A DNA stretch of 64,000 bases from Magicicada septendecula (GCA_034769895.1 CM068370.1:41459344-41523343); one strand, 5' to 3'; positions 1 through 10,792 are shown, counted from the stretch's first letter. Made by a program: numbers and translations. The notes: generated by a model not told the origin, from the sequence alone.

Positions 1-518
1 AGTGCTGTCCGTCTTGTTCTTGGCGACGGCGTCGACTTTTGAAGGATCGATGTTGTGTGTTTGGGTGTGATGTGTTCGAATAATACGTGTGATTTGAATT
101 GTGTCTGTTCGTTTATGATGTCGGTTTTATGTGTTTGTATATTTCCAATTGTTCAAGAGTGTCTAGTTTTCGGCCTTTTGTGTGTACTTGTAGAATATCC
201 ATGTTGTTTCGATGTTTGTGTATGTGTGGTTTGCTTCAATGAGGTGGTTTGCAAAGGTGGATTCGGTAGCGGAGTGTAGTGCCTTTGTGTGTTCAATGTA
301 TCTTTGTTTGAAGCAACGTCGTGTCTGGCCTATGTAGAATTTGTTGCAATCTGAGCAATTTAGTTTGTAAACACCAGGTAGATCAAATTTGTTTTGTGCT
401 TTGTGTTTGTGTTTTGATAGTGTGTATTCTGTTTTGTTTGTATGCTATTATGTATCCTGCTTTTTAAAATTTGTGGCTATTTTTTCAGTGTGGTTATGTT
501 AACGAAATCCAAGAATAT
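1..518 (-). mobile_element. Penelope-like element (family B), GIY-YIG endonuclease end, cut by window edge
   Basis: The minus strand encodes a decayed PLE endonuclease domain. About positions 375-300 read GVYKLNCSDCNKFYIGQT, the GIY-YIG core with the CxxC zinc-finger pair that PLE endonucleases carry. It continues through EHTKALHSATEST and ANHLIEANHTYTN to a C-terminal tail that reaches base 1. The tail matches the PLE ends at 18713-18966 and 27671-28045, where a hammerhead motif follows; here it would lie before base 1. Positions 508-518 on the + strand resemble the family 3' terminus (ACGAAATCCAAG), so this may be another insertion with opposed arms, placed in the mariner downstream. Frameshifts are present. 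Family call is firm; the outer boundary is inferred. Confidence 0.8.
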
Positions 519-539
519 GTTTTTGTGGTCCACGATATT

Positions 540-1046
540 TCATCCCTACGAGCAGTTGTAAAGAAAGAGTACTATTCGGACACTTTACGCCATTTGTATG
601 AAGCTATTCGTAGAAAACGGCCAGATTTACGGAAGAATAATTTATGAAAATTCCAGCCCGATAATGCACATGGGCGCACGTCGTCATTGCTTGTTAAGAA
701 TTTTGCCAGGCTAGACAAACGAAAACGTCATAATGATGACACGGCAACTGCCGTATTCACCAGATATGCCCCGACGCGATCTTTCCTCCTCCCAATGGTG
801 ATAATTTCCACGAAAGGACAATGTTTCGCGACTGCTGAAGACGTGAAACGAAAATCGCTAAGCGAGCTCAAGGCTGTACCAAAAAGTGCATGCTTTAAAT
901 ATTTTGAAGACTGCAAAACGTCCGGCTTAATTGTGTTACATTCGACACAGGCTACTTTGAAGGGGGTAGTATAAGTGTCGATGAATGAAGGCATAGTGTT
1001 TAAAATAAACAACAACTGCACGAACCTTTTTGATCAAACCTCGTAG
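540..1046 (+). pseudogene. mariner transposase C-terminal remnant with 3' terminal inverted repeat
   Basis: Bases from about 545 read KEYYSDTLRHLYEAIRRKRP, then PDNAHGRTSSLLV, which matches the second catalytic Asp region (HDNAxxHTS) of mariner DDD transposases. After a gap of degraded codons, 800-970 gives KGQCFATAEDVKRKSLSELK and FKYFEDC, the usual mariner C-terminus. At least one in-frame stop (near 645) and a frameshift break it. The sequence TTTTGATCAAACCTCGTA ending at 1046 looks like a mariner 3' terminal inverted repeat next to a TA. The N-terminal helix-turn-helix and first Asp are absent, apparently replaced by the PLE to the left. Dead element. Confidence 0.82.
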
Positions 1047-1839
1047 ATTGTATACAAACGTAGAACAGCATTTCGTTCGTGTACTCCTTTGTATGCTAGT
1101 GTTTTAAAAGACGTAGTCATTTAGGACCCGTGTGAGATTTGTCATCAACCTTATCGATTTGGGATCCTGTAGATAAATAGGTGGTATATCATTGTCATCA
1201 CTATTAAGTTCCTATACTCCTTTAAATTAATTCTTCCGTGCTTTTCGGCCGATAAATATTACACTTGCTCATCGCTTCTTTCACTCCCCCCTCCCCAGGC
1301 CTTCTTATCCTTTATTATCTCGTTTCACCCGCACTTTCATAGCTTTCGGGACATCTCTGGTTTGATTCTCCAACTTCACCTACGGTCTTTACCTATGTCT
1401 TTTCCCTTGAGATTTTCATTTCATAATCATTTTTAGAACACCACTCCCTTCTTGTCTGCTTATTTGCTGGGACCATTTCAATCTCTCCCTCTCTCTGTAA
1501 TTCAATAAACCTAACGATTTCCTCGTCATTTATTTTTCCATTTCTTTCTTGATTTGTAAGCTCCTTTAGTCCTCATCTTCTTCGACCTACATAACTTTCT
1601 CACTACCTTCTTTTTTCAATTTTTCTTCCTCTGCTCTTGTGAAAGAAATTGTACAAATTTATGTATAGGCGTATCATACTACCGAGAGGTTCATTGCTCG
1701 TATGCAGTTTCATTTTTGTGAGGCTCAATTTTTTACATCTTACTAAAATGTTCGTGTCTGTAATTGTGCCGTTCCACCTTATTTATCTTTGTGAATGCCT
1801 TGTAATATGGTAGTCTTAACATACATAAGTTCCCTAAAA
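1047..1839. other. no gene recognised
   Basis: Low-complexity, CT-rich stretches (about 1255-1630) and AT-rich DNA. I see no ORF with family resemblance. Bases 1806-1839 resemble 2846-2879 (TAGTCTTAACAT then ATAA, CTAAA), so the MITEs at 1840 and 2880 share flanking DNA, which suggests a segmental duplication rather than independent insertions. Confidence 0.6.
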
Positions 1840-2220
1840 CAGTGGTGTATATAGAATTTGGTAAAAAAAAAAAAAAAAAAAAGGTTAAGAGAAATCAACA
1901 TTACTATCTTTAAAGTGGTTGAAAAACGTTTGATAACATCCTGAAATCAGTCCCATTAAAGTAAACGGTAATAACACAACACAATAAAAATACGCGTTAT
2001 TCAAACATTATTAAAAGACACTTATTCACTGAATTGATTTTCCTATATTTCATATTTCAAAAGTATACGCTGCACAGATCCTGTGTAATAAACATGTTTG
2101 TATATTTAAAAAAAGTAATAATAAGACAGCCTAAAAATTAAGAGATTAACAAAATTCGTCAACGGTTTTCGACCCTCTAGAGGGGCCGGTCCCGTCCATC
2201 CCCCCCGTAATTACGTCCCT
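1840..2220 (+). mobile_element. hAT-type MITE, copy a
   Basis: Starts CAGTGGTGTATATAG, the terminal motif shared with the copies at 2880, 5217 and (reversed) 58927. A poly-A tract sits at 1863-1882. The interior (GATAACATCCTGAAATCAGT, then TCAACG, then GACCCTCTAGAGGGG) is shared with the other copies. It codes for nothing. The right end is not sharply defined. Confidence 0.7.
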
Positions 2221-2879
2221 TTTCCTAAATCGTTCATTTGCAGCCCCATATTATCTGCATCCTCAATATTCTCCCTGCTCCCAACCAGAAATTATATTTC
2301 TATTGTTTTTAACCTCTTTCTCTCTCAAGTCCTTTATTCAGAGTCAGATATTGGTGGCGTAGAAAAGAATATATTTTATACCACATTGTGTGTGTGCGTG
2401 TGAAGAGGAATCAAGCTCTAACACTACGCTAGTCAGTACAAAAACGTAGCACACTTGTCGTTACAGCAGTGCAGAATGTTCACACGCCTTCAGTCGAACT
2501 ATTAACTAAGGCCTTGACTACCTAGATAGAACATTACAATACTGCACGCAAACAAACCATATGTTGAGATGATAATAACATTCTTATCATACTGTCTAGC
2601 GCTTGAAACTTTATCAACGTCTCTATTCTGAACAACTAAATAGAACAAGTGTTCAGTAAAAGATGGCACTTGTAAACCAACCTGGGATACTCAAGCCCAA
2701 TTTAAAATTTAAATTATTTTATTTTATTTTATGTAATTATTTAAATTAATTTAATATATTTTATTCCTTTAAATCTATTTAAATGCTAAAAAATAAACAG
2801 TACTATTAACTGGCTTTGTTGTTAAATTGAAGGATTTATGCAGACTTATGATAGTCTTAACATTCATAACTTCACTAAA
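2221..2879. other. no gene recognised
   Basis: AT-rich DNA with ATTTTATTTT-type runs at 2710-2765. No coding or element signature seen apart from the flank shared with copy a of the MITE (2846-2879). Confidence 0.6.
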
Positions 2880-4105
2880 CAGTGGCGTATTTAGAATTTG
2901 GTCGGGGGGGGGGGGGTAGTCCAAATCGGCTCAAATAGAAAAGAAAATATCGGTATGGAGAACCACACATGACTTCCATGTACTAAGATTTATATTTAAA
3001 ATCATTTTCGAAATGAAATATTTCCTAGAAACTACTTCTTCCTTTATCCTTAACCACAGTACTGTGGTCACTAACATGCCTCACGTTAGCGTACTCGATT
3101 TTCACTGATAATGGCAGTCGATGGCACTGCCGAAAAGTCTGGTTTTGCAAAAACATTGGACCACGGCCAAGCAGCCCGGGAAGGAATGTTAACAACAAAT
3201 TACTTCTTTGTTGCCGATAACGTAGTACACATATACAAAATTTTCTCCTCCTCCATGAACTATCATTTTCATTTATAGAAAATTACCCCCTCCCCCTTCA
3301 ACACCCTTTTTATTTATAGATATTTCATCTACCTTTCTACAGTGGATTATTATGACCTTCTTTTCAGGATATATTATTTATCAAAATTAAGTACTTTACT
3401 CTTGTTAAAACATAAAACGTTGCAGGTAAACTACCCCTTCCCCTTAACCGATCTATACCAAAATCAATACGCCTTGAGCTCACTACATATCGGGTACATA
3501 TGCAAAAATTATTTGATTCTGTTTGAATTTGTGGCAGTTACCGTTCGCCATAGAAATACTTTACTCTTGTTAAAATAAAAAAATGTTGCAGGTAAACTAC
3601 CCCTTCCCCTTAACTGATCCTCACCAAAATCAATAGGTCTTGAGTCCTCTACAACTCAGACATATCTGCAAAAAATTATTTGATTCTGTTTGAATTTGCG
3701 CCAGTTATCGTTCTCCATAGAAAAAATTCTACACATAGACTTTTCAGAAAATGACTTTTCTTCATGTTTTGAGAGTAGTACAATCATAATCAGCCCTTAC
3801 CTTAAGACGATTTTTTTTCGCCCTCACCATAGTTCCATTTCCTTATGGAACATGGAAGTAAAAACAAGTAAAGACTAATCAACATTACTACGTTGAAAAT
3901 GGTTGGAAATGTGTGATAACATCCTGAAATCGATCCCATTAAAATAAATGGTAATAATGCAAAAACATATGCGTTACTGAAACATTGTAGAAGATACTTA
4001 TTGACTGAATACAGGTTAAAAATAAAAGATTAACAAGATTCGTCAACTTTTTTCGACCCTCTGGGGGATCCAGTCTTGTTTGTCCCCTCTTGTAAATACC
4101 ACGTA
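2880..4105 (+). mobile_element. hAT-type MITE, copy b, split by a HINE-like insertion
   Basis: Begins CAGTGGCGTATTTAG with a poly-G run at 2904-2917. The MITE stops at about 2947 (AAATAGAAAAGAAAA) and resumes at about 3865 (ACAAGTAAAGACTAATCAAC). The uninterrupted copy at 5217-5669 reads AAAAGAAAAAACAAG across this point and so acts as an empty site. The right part carries the family's GACCCTCTGGGGGATCC segment near 4055. Confidence 0.75.
2948..3864 (+). mobile_element. Helentron/HINE-like non-autonomous element
   Basis: Both ends are shared with the insertion at 34901-36763: it begins TATCGGTATGGAGAACC and ends in a palindromic TTCCATTTCCTTATGGAA followed by GGAAGTAAAA. ACTTCCAT near the left end is inverted at the right end. 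The middle holds two to three units of a roughly 160 bp repeat (3400-3720), containing CTACCCCTTCCCCTTAAC and CAAATTCAAACAGAATCAAA on the minus strand. It encodes no protein. Terminal hairpin, asymmetric inverted repeats, central tandem repeats and a GTCT tract in the sister copy are traits of HINE/DINE-1-type Helentrons; that class is my inference. Confidence 0.6.
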
Positions 4106-4194
4106 GTAATTAGGCCTACATTTGCAAATTTATACAATTGTTGAAATTAATGACAGGAAGACATTAAACGGAATACAAGCAAGTTTATTCTGAA

Positions 4195-4316
4195 TTTTTA
4201 AATATAATTATTTCACTACCGACTCGGAACACAAAGATTTTTATGGGTAAAAACATAAAAGTTTTACCTTATAACATGAACCGGTTTTTGCTTTTAAAAA
4301 GCTTCTTCAGAGGCTG
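4195..4316 (-). mobile_element. PLE family B 3' repeat fragment with decayed hammerhead
   Basis: Minus strand carries the dispersed family B end: hammerhead region at 4275-4315, then ATAAGGTAAAACTTTTATG, then TTTGTGTTCCGAGTCGGTAG. The core reads CUGAAGA with stem II GCUUUU/AAAAGC. G12 of GAAA is an A, so it is predicted inactive. Stem III is the palindrome ACCGGU, probably the ancestral form of the ACUGGU seen elsewhere. Confidence 0.75.
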
Positions 4317-5208
4317 GTAAGATTCTTCTTAATTTTTGTAAGATTTTATGAATTAACATTTTTTAAAGTACTGTCATTTTTAAATTTGTTTGTGGTTTGT
4401 TGTGAGAATTATACTGTGACGTTTACTGATAAAAATTATATACTTTTAAACGTTTTGTAATGTTTTGAGGTAACCGTATAATATTTCTGTTCGGCATTGT
4501 ATGGTATTATGGTATTGAAATATTGGAAACAAATCATAATATAGAAACTATGCATCCGGAATCCCACAATATTAGAATATGATCTTACTTGAACAAAATC
4601 AGATGCACACACAAATAACATTACCGTTAATGAATTGACTTAGTTGATTAACCCCTCTCTTGTACCTCTTAATGTACCGTGTAAATAGGAAAGATCACTT
4701 TGTTGAGGTAACAAGGAAATATCGCATGTTTATGTATGTCTAGTACATCATTTCTGTGTCAAGGTAAATGTCGCTGTATTGTTAACCTTCTGTTGACTGT
4801 AAACATATGTTCATCTCTATCAAATAATATGACTCACTGCGAGTAAGGGAAACATGCCTTAGACCAGAGAGAGAGAGGGAGAGAGAGAGAATGTGTAGAT
4901 ATGTACATAAGAAGGTAATTATGCTTGTTCTTGAAGATGGCCGTAGTGTTATGACCTTTTGGTAGTCACATTTCATTCATAGAATGTCAAGGCCTACTGT
5001 GTTTAATCTATTAATGATAGACTATAAGTAAAGTATTAAAATAAATTAATATTTTCAAATATATTTATTAGACTATTGTCGACAATAGCTAAATCTGTAA
5101 CGACACTGTAACAGCACGATGTCAAGGAGAAACCTTCACTGCTTAGGCGCCTAACTTACATAAAGTAGTGGTTTAATTAAAATGACAATATATTGTACTT
5201 CTTACATG
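4317..5208. other. no gene recognised
   Basis: AT-rich DNA with a short GA-rich run at 4866-4890. Nothing codes for a recognisable protein. Confidence 0.6.
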
Positions 5209-5216
5209 ATCACCAT

Positions 5217-5669
5217 CAGTGGTGTATCTAGAATATTTTTTGGGGCTTGAAAAAATACAAGAATGTATTTAGCTTTGGGGGGAGGGGTATGGGTCGGGTC
5301 AGCTTCATACAAAAGAAAAAACAAGTTAAGAATAATCAACATGGCTGACCAATCTGTACCCGTCTTTAAAGTGGCTGAAAAGCGCATGATAACATCCTGC
5401 AATCAGTCCCATTAAATTAAATGATAATGACAATAAAAATACGCATTATTGAAACATTGTTTACAAGATACTTATTGACTGAATTTATTTCCCCCTGTGT
5501 AATAAACCTGTTTGTATATTGAAAAAAGAGTTACTACTATATTAGCATACACAGCTAGAAAAACATAAATAAAACAGTCTAAAATTTTTATACTTAACAA
5601 AATTTGCCAACTTTTCGAGCCTCTGGAGGCGGGGTCCAGTCCTGTTCGTTCCCCCCTGTACACCCCCTG
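5217..5669 (+). mobile_element. hAT-type MITE, copy c, 453 bp with TSD
   Basis: Begins CAGTGGTGTATCTAG and ends ACACCCCCTG. It is flanked by ATCACCAT (5209-5216) and ATCATCAT (5670-5677), 8 bp repeats with one mismatch, as expected for hAT target duplications. The interior is shared with the copies at 1840, 2880 and 58475. It encodes no transposase. Confidence 0.82.
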
Positions 5670-5677
5670 ATCATCAT

Positions 5678-6237
5678 GTTCATTCTGGTCACCACTGAGT
5701 GAATACCTAGCAAAGGTCTCTTCTTCTTCTCCTCTCATCAACTCAAAGGTTGGTGGGCTTGGAATGGCTTCCCATTTGAACACAGTATCTTAATAACCAC
5801 ATAGCGTCTTCCTTTTGTACTACTACTGCCTGGGTCTTCCCCTCCCACTACGCTCCTCAATCTTTCCCTCGATCAGGGGGGTGTGCGTAGTAGAAGACCA
5901 ACCATACTGCTTCTCCTTTCAAAAATTGTTTTAATCACAATCGTTCTTTCATCCGGTCTCTTCAAAACCATATCATTAGGCGTTCTTTCTGTCCATTGTG
6001 ACTAAAGGTCCTCATCCAGCAGCACGTCTGAAAAGTTTGTAGCTTCCTCTCTGATTTTCTCAGTGTCCATGTTTCTGAGCCATATGTGCATATGATCCAA
6101 ATACAACTTATTATGAAATTTTCGTGATTCCGAGGGATACGTTTCTTGGTGCCAGAAGAGATCTTTTCTTGAACTATGCTCCTCTTGAATTTAAAATAAC
6201 TGCCGGACTGTTTGGCTATGGTGCAAGGTTTTCAATT
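5678..6237. other. no gene recognised
   Basis: Mixed sequence. A short stretch around 5700-6110 (ACCACTGAGTGAATACC, CTCCTCAATCTTTCCCTC) resembles decayed LINE-like DNA but I cannot place it. No supported ORF. Confidence 0.45.
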
Positions 6238-6284
6238 AAACCAAACATTTCAGCAGCACCACTGACTGCCATCTTCAGTGGGTG
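6238..6284 (-). ncRNA. hammerhead-like motif, second architecture (decayed)
   Basis: Minus strand: ACCCA, then CUGAAGA, a single U, stem II GGCAG/CUGCU with a 9 nt loop, then GAAA, UG, UU, UGGU. Stem I would be CCA/UGG. The same layout occurs at 59605-59644 with CG in place of UG, so the U fits a CpG-decay change. Stem III has no loop, so a monomer could not form it. It probably lies in a short PLE-type insertion (roughly 6120-6390) whose ends I could not fix. Confidence 0.45.
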
Positions 6285-6880
6285 TAACGAGTCAAACCTA
6301 ACGCGGGGTGTCGTTTGTTACTGTACAGTTCAATTAAGGCCTTAACCTCAGTAGTGGTTCCATTGCATTTCTTGTGATTCCACTGGTCCCCAACCAACCA
6401 AACCAACCCAACACACCCAACCAATGACGAAAGGAACACTAACGTTGACTAACAATATTATTGAACAATTATGTTAACCAGAAGTTCATCAGTGAGTTAA
6501 CAAACAAAACTATAATAATACAAATGACCCATTGTACTCCCTTCAAATATCACACTCACAGTAGACATGACAACTGACAAAAAGTAGAATCGTTGCTGAC
6601 GGGTTTATCAAGAAACATATGGAACCCAACTCCACATGCCAAGGTTTACAATTTTGCACACACATTTTCTTATCTGCAGGATACCACACTGTTGGCTGGT
6701 AATGGTTGCACTCTCCTTGACACAAATATGACAGGGTATTGTCAATCAGAACTACTGTAAACCTGAATGCAACATAAGACTGAAGTGTGTGAACAAATAT
6801 GAAGTGAAATGTTAGCTTTACTTTGCTTGAAAAGTTTTTATTTTGTTTGAAAGGACACATCTCACTGTTCGATTTTGCCA

Positions 6881-7072
6881 GCCAACTATATAGAATAATA
6901 CCGACATGAACACAAATGATTTTTGAAAAAAAGTTATTAAATTTTTACCTTACTGCCTAAGAGACGGCACTTTCTGGAGATTTTTTATCAATAATAATTT
7001 GTGTTCTGAGCCAGTATTATTCTATATATTTAGTTGATAACATTCGACACATCATGGACAACAAAATGAAGG
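6881..7072 (+). mobile_element. short PLE-derived insertion (type D), 192 bp
   Basis: Left arm AACTATATAGAATAATACC is the inverted copy of TATTATTCTATATAT on the right. The right end closes with CACATCATGGACAACAAAAT and GAAG, the PLE 3' terminus. It is flanked by GATTTTGCC (6871-6879) and GATTTTGGC (7073-7081), a likely 9 bp TSD with one mismatch. The hammerhead region is too eroded to fold. Confidence 0.65.
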
Positions 7073-7289
7073 GATTTTGGCTGTATCCTCAGAGTTGCTA
7101 TCCTACCAGTCAAGCAACAATGATAAGTACAAACACTAAGCACTGTTTTGCTGTAACAGTCAAGACAATCACAGCAGATGTTGCCACTATGTTTGGCTGA
7201 GCAAATAACATTGACCAGTATATGGAAGACTGTCTTCCGTCTGAGGAATTTAATCAAAATTAGAATTTGAACCATAGTTTAAATACGAA

Positions 7290-7600
7290 CCTCGGAAATG
7301 ACATTCTAAAGAGAAGAGTTACAGGCCATAAGAGAAGAGTTACAGGTATGAGAACTTGAAACTTGAATGAGTTACAGGTAACTTGAATGAGAAATTCGAA
7401 GATTACAAACAATGGTGGAAAGAACACTTAAAAAGAATGTCAGATTCCATGGTGTCCAAACAAGTTTGGAAATAAAACCTATAGGTCACGGATGTGTGGG
7501 TAGACCCAGAAAGAGATTGCTGGAGGATTTTTGAAGGCAGAACAGGCAGCACTTTGCCTATCCCATGTTGTGAAGATGATGGTGATGAACTATAGTTTGA
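7290..7600 (+). pseudogene. LINE C-terminal tail remnant (weak)
   Basis: In one frame, about 7405-7450 reads WWKEHLKRMSDS, like the W..HL.RM motif near the C-terminus of several non-LTR retrotransposon ORF2 proteins. A run (VTDVWVDPERDCWRIFEG) and a GATGATGGTGATGA tail follow. The start is corrupted by a small tandem duplication of AGAGAAGAGTTACAGG (7311-7345). Very decayed. Confidence 0.4.
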
Positions 7601-8374
7601 TCTTCTGTTTCTTTGACCTCAGTGCACAGAGTGGTTGGCAGCACTATTACATCTTTTGCTTTTATATTTTTTCGATTTTTTATGACAAAATTAATGTTTT
7701 ATCCATTCTAAAAAAAATATGCTGACTTAATTAAAATTCCAAGTTGTACTTTATCTTCCATTTGGATAAATGCAATCAACTCTTTCTTGAGTATGGCCGC
7801 AAAGGAGATGACATGGTTAATCTCTAACTCAGATCGTTTCAGTACTTTCAAATTTTCCAGCTGTTCATAGAACACCTGTGGTATTTCCTGTACTGCAGCG
7901 CAATTACCACAGGTAAATTTTATCACTCGCACCATGTCTCCTTCCACTAAATGACAGTCTTATTTGTGTATATAATAACCTGCATATTGTTAGATCAATT
8001 TTTATCTCTATTGTTACTTTTGTTTTACAGTATTATAATAAGTCTTATAAGTCTTAAATCTTAATCTTACCCTTCATCGAAGTAACTATATCCTGTAGCC
8101 CCAGGTTGTTGGTGCCAAATTATGTTGAGTTAATTATTTTCTAACTATGTGAAATAAAAAATTGAAACTCTTTTATTCTGTCTTGTCTTAATTTCATTAA
8201 ATTTTATTATTCTTTTCTCTTTAACATATATTGAGATTCACTGACATACAATGCCCTTCTCTTCAGTTAGTAGCTCCTTTAGGTTCGATAACATAAAACT
8301 CTTTCTCATGGTTAATAAAAAATTATTAAAGTCTATGTACAGTTAAAGTCATACATATGAAATAAATTTTATTT
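7601..8374. other. no gene recognised
   Basis: AT-rich spacer before the PLE. The 79-codon minus-strand ORF at 7708-7947 has no family resemblance I can name. Confidence 0.5.
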
Positions 8375-9053
8375 ATGATACAAATCATAAATCCTAAAGA
8401 CTCCTTTAAATATAAAATGGATAATCCTTGTGCACCAAAATTAAATTCTTTAATAAAATTACACAAAATCAATAAACCTATCAGACCTTTAATAAACGCT
8501 AGGACAGCACCAAATTATAAAATATCAAAATTACTAACACAAATCTTAAAACATAAAATTGATCTTCCAGCAAAATACAATATAAAAAATAGTATCGAAC
8601 TCACGGAACAACTAAAAAACATAGAAGTAAACAGAAATACAAAATTATATTCATTCGACATATCAAACATGTATTCAAACATTCCCATTGAAGAAACTAT
8701 AAATATTATAATAAATAATCTGAAAACAAATAACGAAAGTAACACATACATTAAACAGTTAACTAATAGTTTAAAAATAATTTTAAATCAAAATTATTTT
8801 CAATACAACAATAAATTGTACTATCAAACAGATGGCCTTGCTATGGGAGCTCCAACCTACGCTATCATATCAGAAATCTTCCTACAAAAACTGGACAAAC
8901 AAATAATAAATATAATAAAATTAAATGACCCATTAGGATGTTATTTTAGATACTGTTGATGACACTCTGTACATTTCCCAAAACAATGGTATAAATATAA
9001 ATAAAATATTCAACTCCATAAATAATTTACATTCCAAAATAAAATTCACATTG
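8375..9053 (+). pseudogene. PLE-A reverse transcriptase, N-terminal part
   Basis: An AT-rich PLE reverse transcriptase. In order: LNSLIKLHKINKPIRPLINA (the PLE LPKIHK...RPI segment), LYSFDISNMYSNIPIEETI (motif A region, FD.S.MY.NIP), and QTDGLAMGAP (motif B, QxxGLAMGSP in relatives). The YVDD motif follows at about 8950-8967 (FRY, then VDDTLYISQNNG), but the frame slips between the Tyr and the VDD, so the ORF stops at 8959. The region then runs to KIKFTL at 9053, where a second PLE has inserted. The 5' end of the element is missing: no N-terminal domain was seen upstream of 8375. Codon use is strongly A/T-biased, unlike the PLE at 33695. Confidence 0.88.
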
Positions 9054-9690
9054 TTATAGCCTCCAGAAGTGGTTATGACTATAAAAATAGGTTAATTACC
9101 TTTTGTCACACTTCTTATATATCCAAATTTAGGATAACTCGATAATTTGCTGAACATCTAAGCATAAAGGATCATAACATTAAAAGTATTAAAGAAAATC
9201 TGGACATAATACATAAATGTAAAAAATCACTTAAGTTAGACACCGTTGAACGGTTTGAAATATATAAAGGCACAAAAGAAAATTACGATCTCGTTTTGAA
9301 TGAGAAATCAAAACATAAAAATAATATTTTATTTAATAGAATTAATGATATAGAGCGAGAACTCAGCTGTAACAGATTGATAGGAAGGATCGAAGGTCAA
9401 GTTGGAGTCGACTAATTTTGCAGTGCATCGCAGTCCTGTACAGGTCCGCAACATCCGCGAACATGTGTTTCGCTCCCAATTTATTTTGAATGTTTTAAAT
9501 GTTTTGAGTGTTTAAATGTTGTTGTCCCTTCGTGTGTGTCGTTTTATCATTTGACAAGATGTGTGAACATCAATAAATGTAGTTTCAACACTATTCTAAG
9601 GATCTGATGATGACATAACAATGTCGAAACTCGAGTTATCCTAAATTTGGATATATAAGAAGTGTGACAAAAGGTAATTAACCTGTTTTT
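9054..9690 (+). mobile_element. second PLE inserted in PLE-A, with 15 bp TSD and inverted arms
   Basis: Flanked by ATAAAATTCACATTG (9039-9053) and ATAAAATTCACGTTG (9691-9705), with PLE-A reading KIKFTL on both sides. Bases 9080-9142 are the reverse complement of 9631-9691 with few differences. The centre (about 9147-9414) encodes a PLE endonuclease C-terminus (LDTVERFEIYKGTKENYDL) ending in a stop. A non-coding tail then contains the hammerhead at 9598-9643. This is a 5'-truncated copy of a PLE family different from its host. The left arm stops within a few bases of the predicted hammerhead cleavage site. Confidence 0.85.
9598..9643 (+). ncRNA. hammerhead ribozyme motif, intact core
   Basis: Stem I AGGAU (9599-9603) with AUCCU (9638-9642). 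CUGAUGA at 9604-9610, one extra U, stem II GACAU/AUGUC with loop AACA, GAAA at 9626-9629, stem III CUCGAG (a palindrome with essentially no loop as a monomer), then UU with cleavage expected after 9637. All invariant core bases are present. Established knowledge: PLEs carry minimal type I hammerheads with very short stem III, which may work as dimers. Confidence 0.85.
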
Positions 9691-10116
9691 ATAAAATTCA
9701 CGTTGGAAGAAGAATCTAATAATAAATTAAATTATTTAGACTTAAATATAAAGAAAAATGAAACAAAATTTGAATACTCAATATACAAGAAACCTTCTCA
9801 AACTGATTTAGTAATACCAAATACTTTTAATCATCCTCCCCAACACAAAATGGCAGTATTTAATTCCATGATTTACCGAATGCTTAGGATCCCATTAAAT
9901 AACACAGAAAGAAGCAAAGAAAGAAATATTATCCTACAAATAGCAGTTAAAAATGCATACAAAATAAAAACTATTAATAAATTAGAAAATAAAATTAAAC
10001 ATAAAATCACTAATAAAATTCCCAAAAACACTACATTTAAAAATTCACTTATTAATAATAATATAAAATATACAACCTTCACTTATTACGGATATATAAC
10101 TCAAAAATTAAATTAA
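9691..10116 (+). pseudogene. PLE-A middle region, C-terminal to reverse transcriptase
   Basis: Continues PLE-A after the nested insertion: NKLNYLDLNIKKNETKFEYS, then IYKKPSQTD, NTFNHPPQHKMAVFNSMIYR and IPLN. This is the conserved stretch after the RT fingers that also appears at 34813-34400 (minus) and 61750-61935 (+) as NFLDLSVI/NVLDLSIT and IYRKPTTTD. A stop at 10114-10116 and a frame slip separate it from the endonuclease. Confidence 0.85.
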
Positions 10117-10563
10117 ATATTTAAAGATACTAATTTAAAAATCTCTTTTAATACAGATAATATAATTTTTAATAAAATAGAACCTAAAACTAAATCCAAT
10201 ACTCACAATAAAAATGGAATATATAAAATAGAATGTCCAGATTGCAATAAATTCTACGTGGGCCAGACAAAGAAAAAACTACTAGATAGATTCCTTCAAC
10301 ACCGCAATGCATATTTAAAACCAAATATTTATAAATCTAATTTAGCCACACATTGTCTAAATAATAACCACCAATTTCCAAACATTGAAAATGTAAAATT
10401 AATTAAAAATATACAAAAAGGTCAAAAAATGAATACTTGGGAAAATCTTAACATTTATACACACAATAACAATAATTTATTAATTAAAGAACAAACCCAA
10501 ATAAAAACAAAACAAGACGATCTATATAAAATTATAAATTTAATAAAAAATAAAAATGAATAA
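10117..10563 (+). pseudogene. PLE-A GIY-YIG endonuclease domain
   Basis: From about 10215: GIYKIECPDCNKFYVGQTKK, the GIY-YIG motif with the CxxC pair (CPDC) typical of PLE endonucleases. It is followed by FLQHRNAYL, SNLATHCLNNNH and ENLNIYTHNNN, and ends at the stop at 10561-10563. This nuclease nicks DNA to prime reverse transcription. The sequence is open from 10198 to the stop, but an upstream frameshift disconnects it from the RT. Confidence 0.87.
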
Positions 10564-10746
10564 AATATAAACAACAAATTTGCAAATATAACCGAGAAAA
10601 CAGCATTATAAAATAAACATTAAAACAATCGTTAACTAATCAACCTAAATCGATTATCAGTTTTTTACATTAAAATCGATACAAATTCGATTATTTGTTA
10701 ATTTTATATTAATAGAATTATTTTGATTGTTATTAATTTACTTATA

Positions 10747-10792
10747 AACCTCTGATGATACCGATATTTTTCAGTGAAACGTGTGTCAGGTG
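10747..10792 (+). ncRNA. hammerhead ribozyme motif of PLE-A, near-intact
   Basis: Lies 184 bp after the PLE-A stop codon. Stem I ACCU (10748-10751) with AGGU (10788-10791). CUGAUGA at 10752-10758, one extra U, stem II ACCGA/UCAGU with one C-A mismatch, GAAA at 10776-10779, stem III C/G closing GUGU, then UC with cleavage expected after 10787. The core is complete including G12; only the stem II mismatch suggests decay. Confidence 0.8.
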
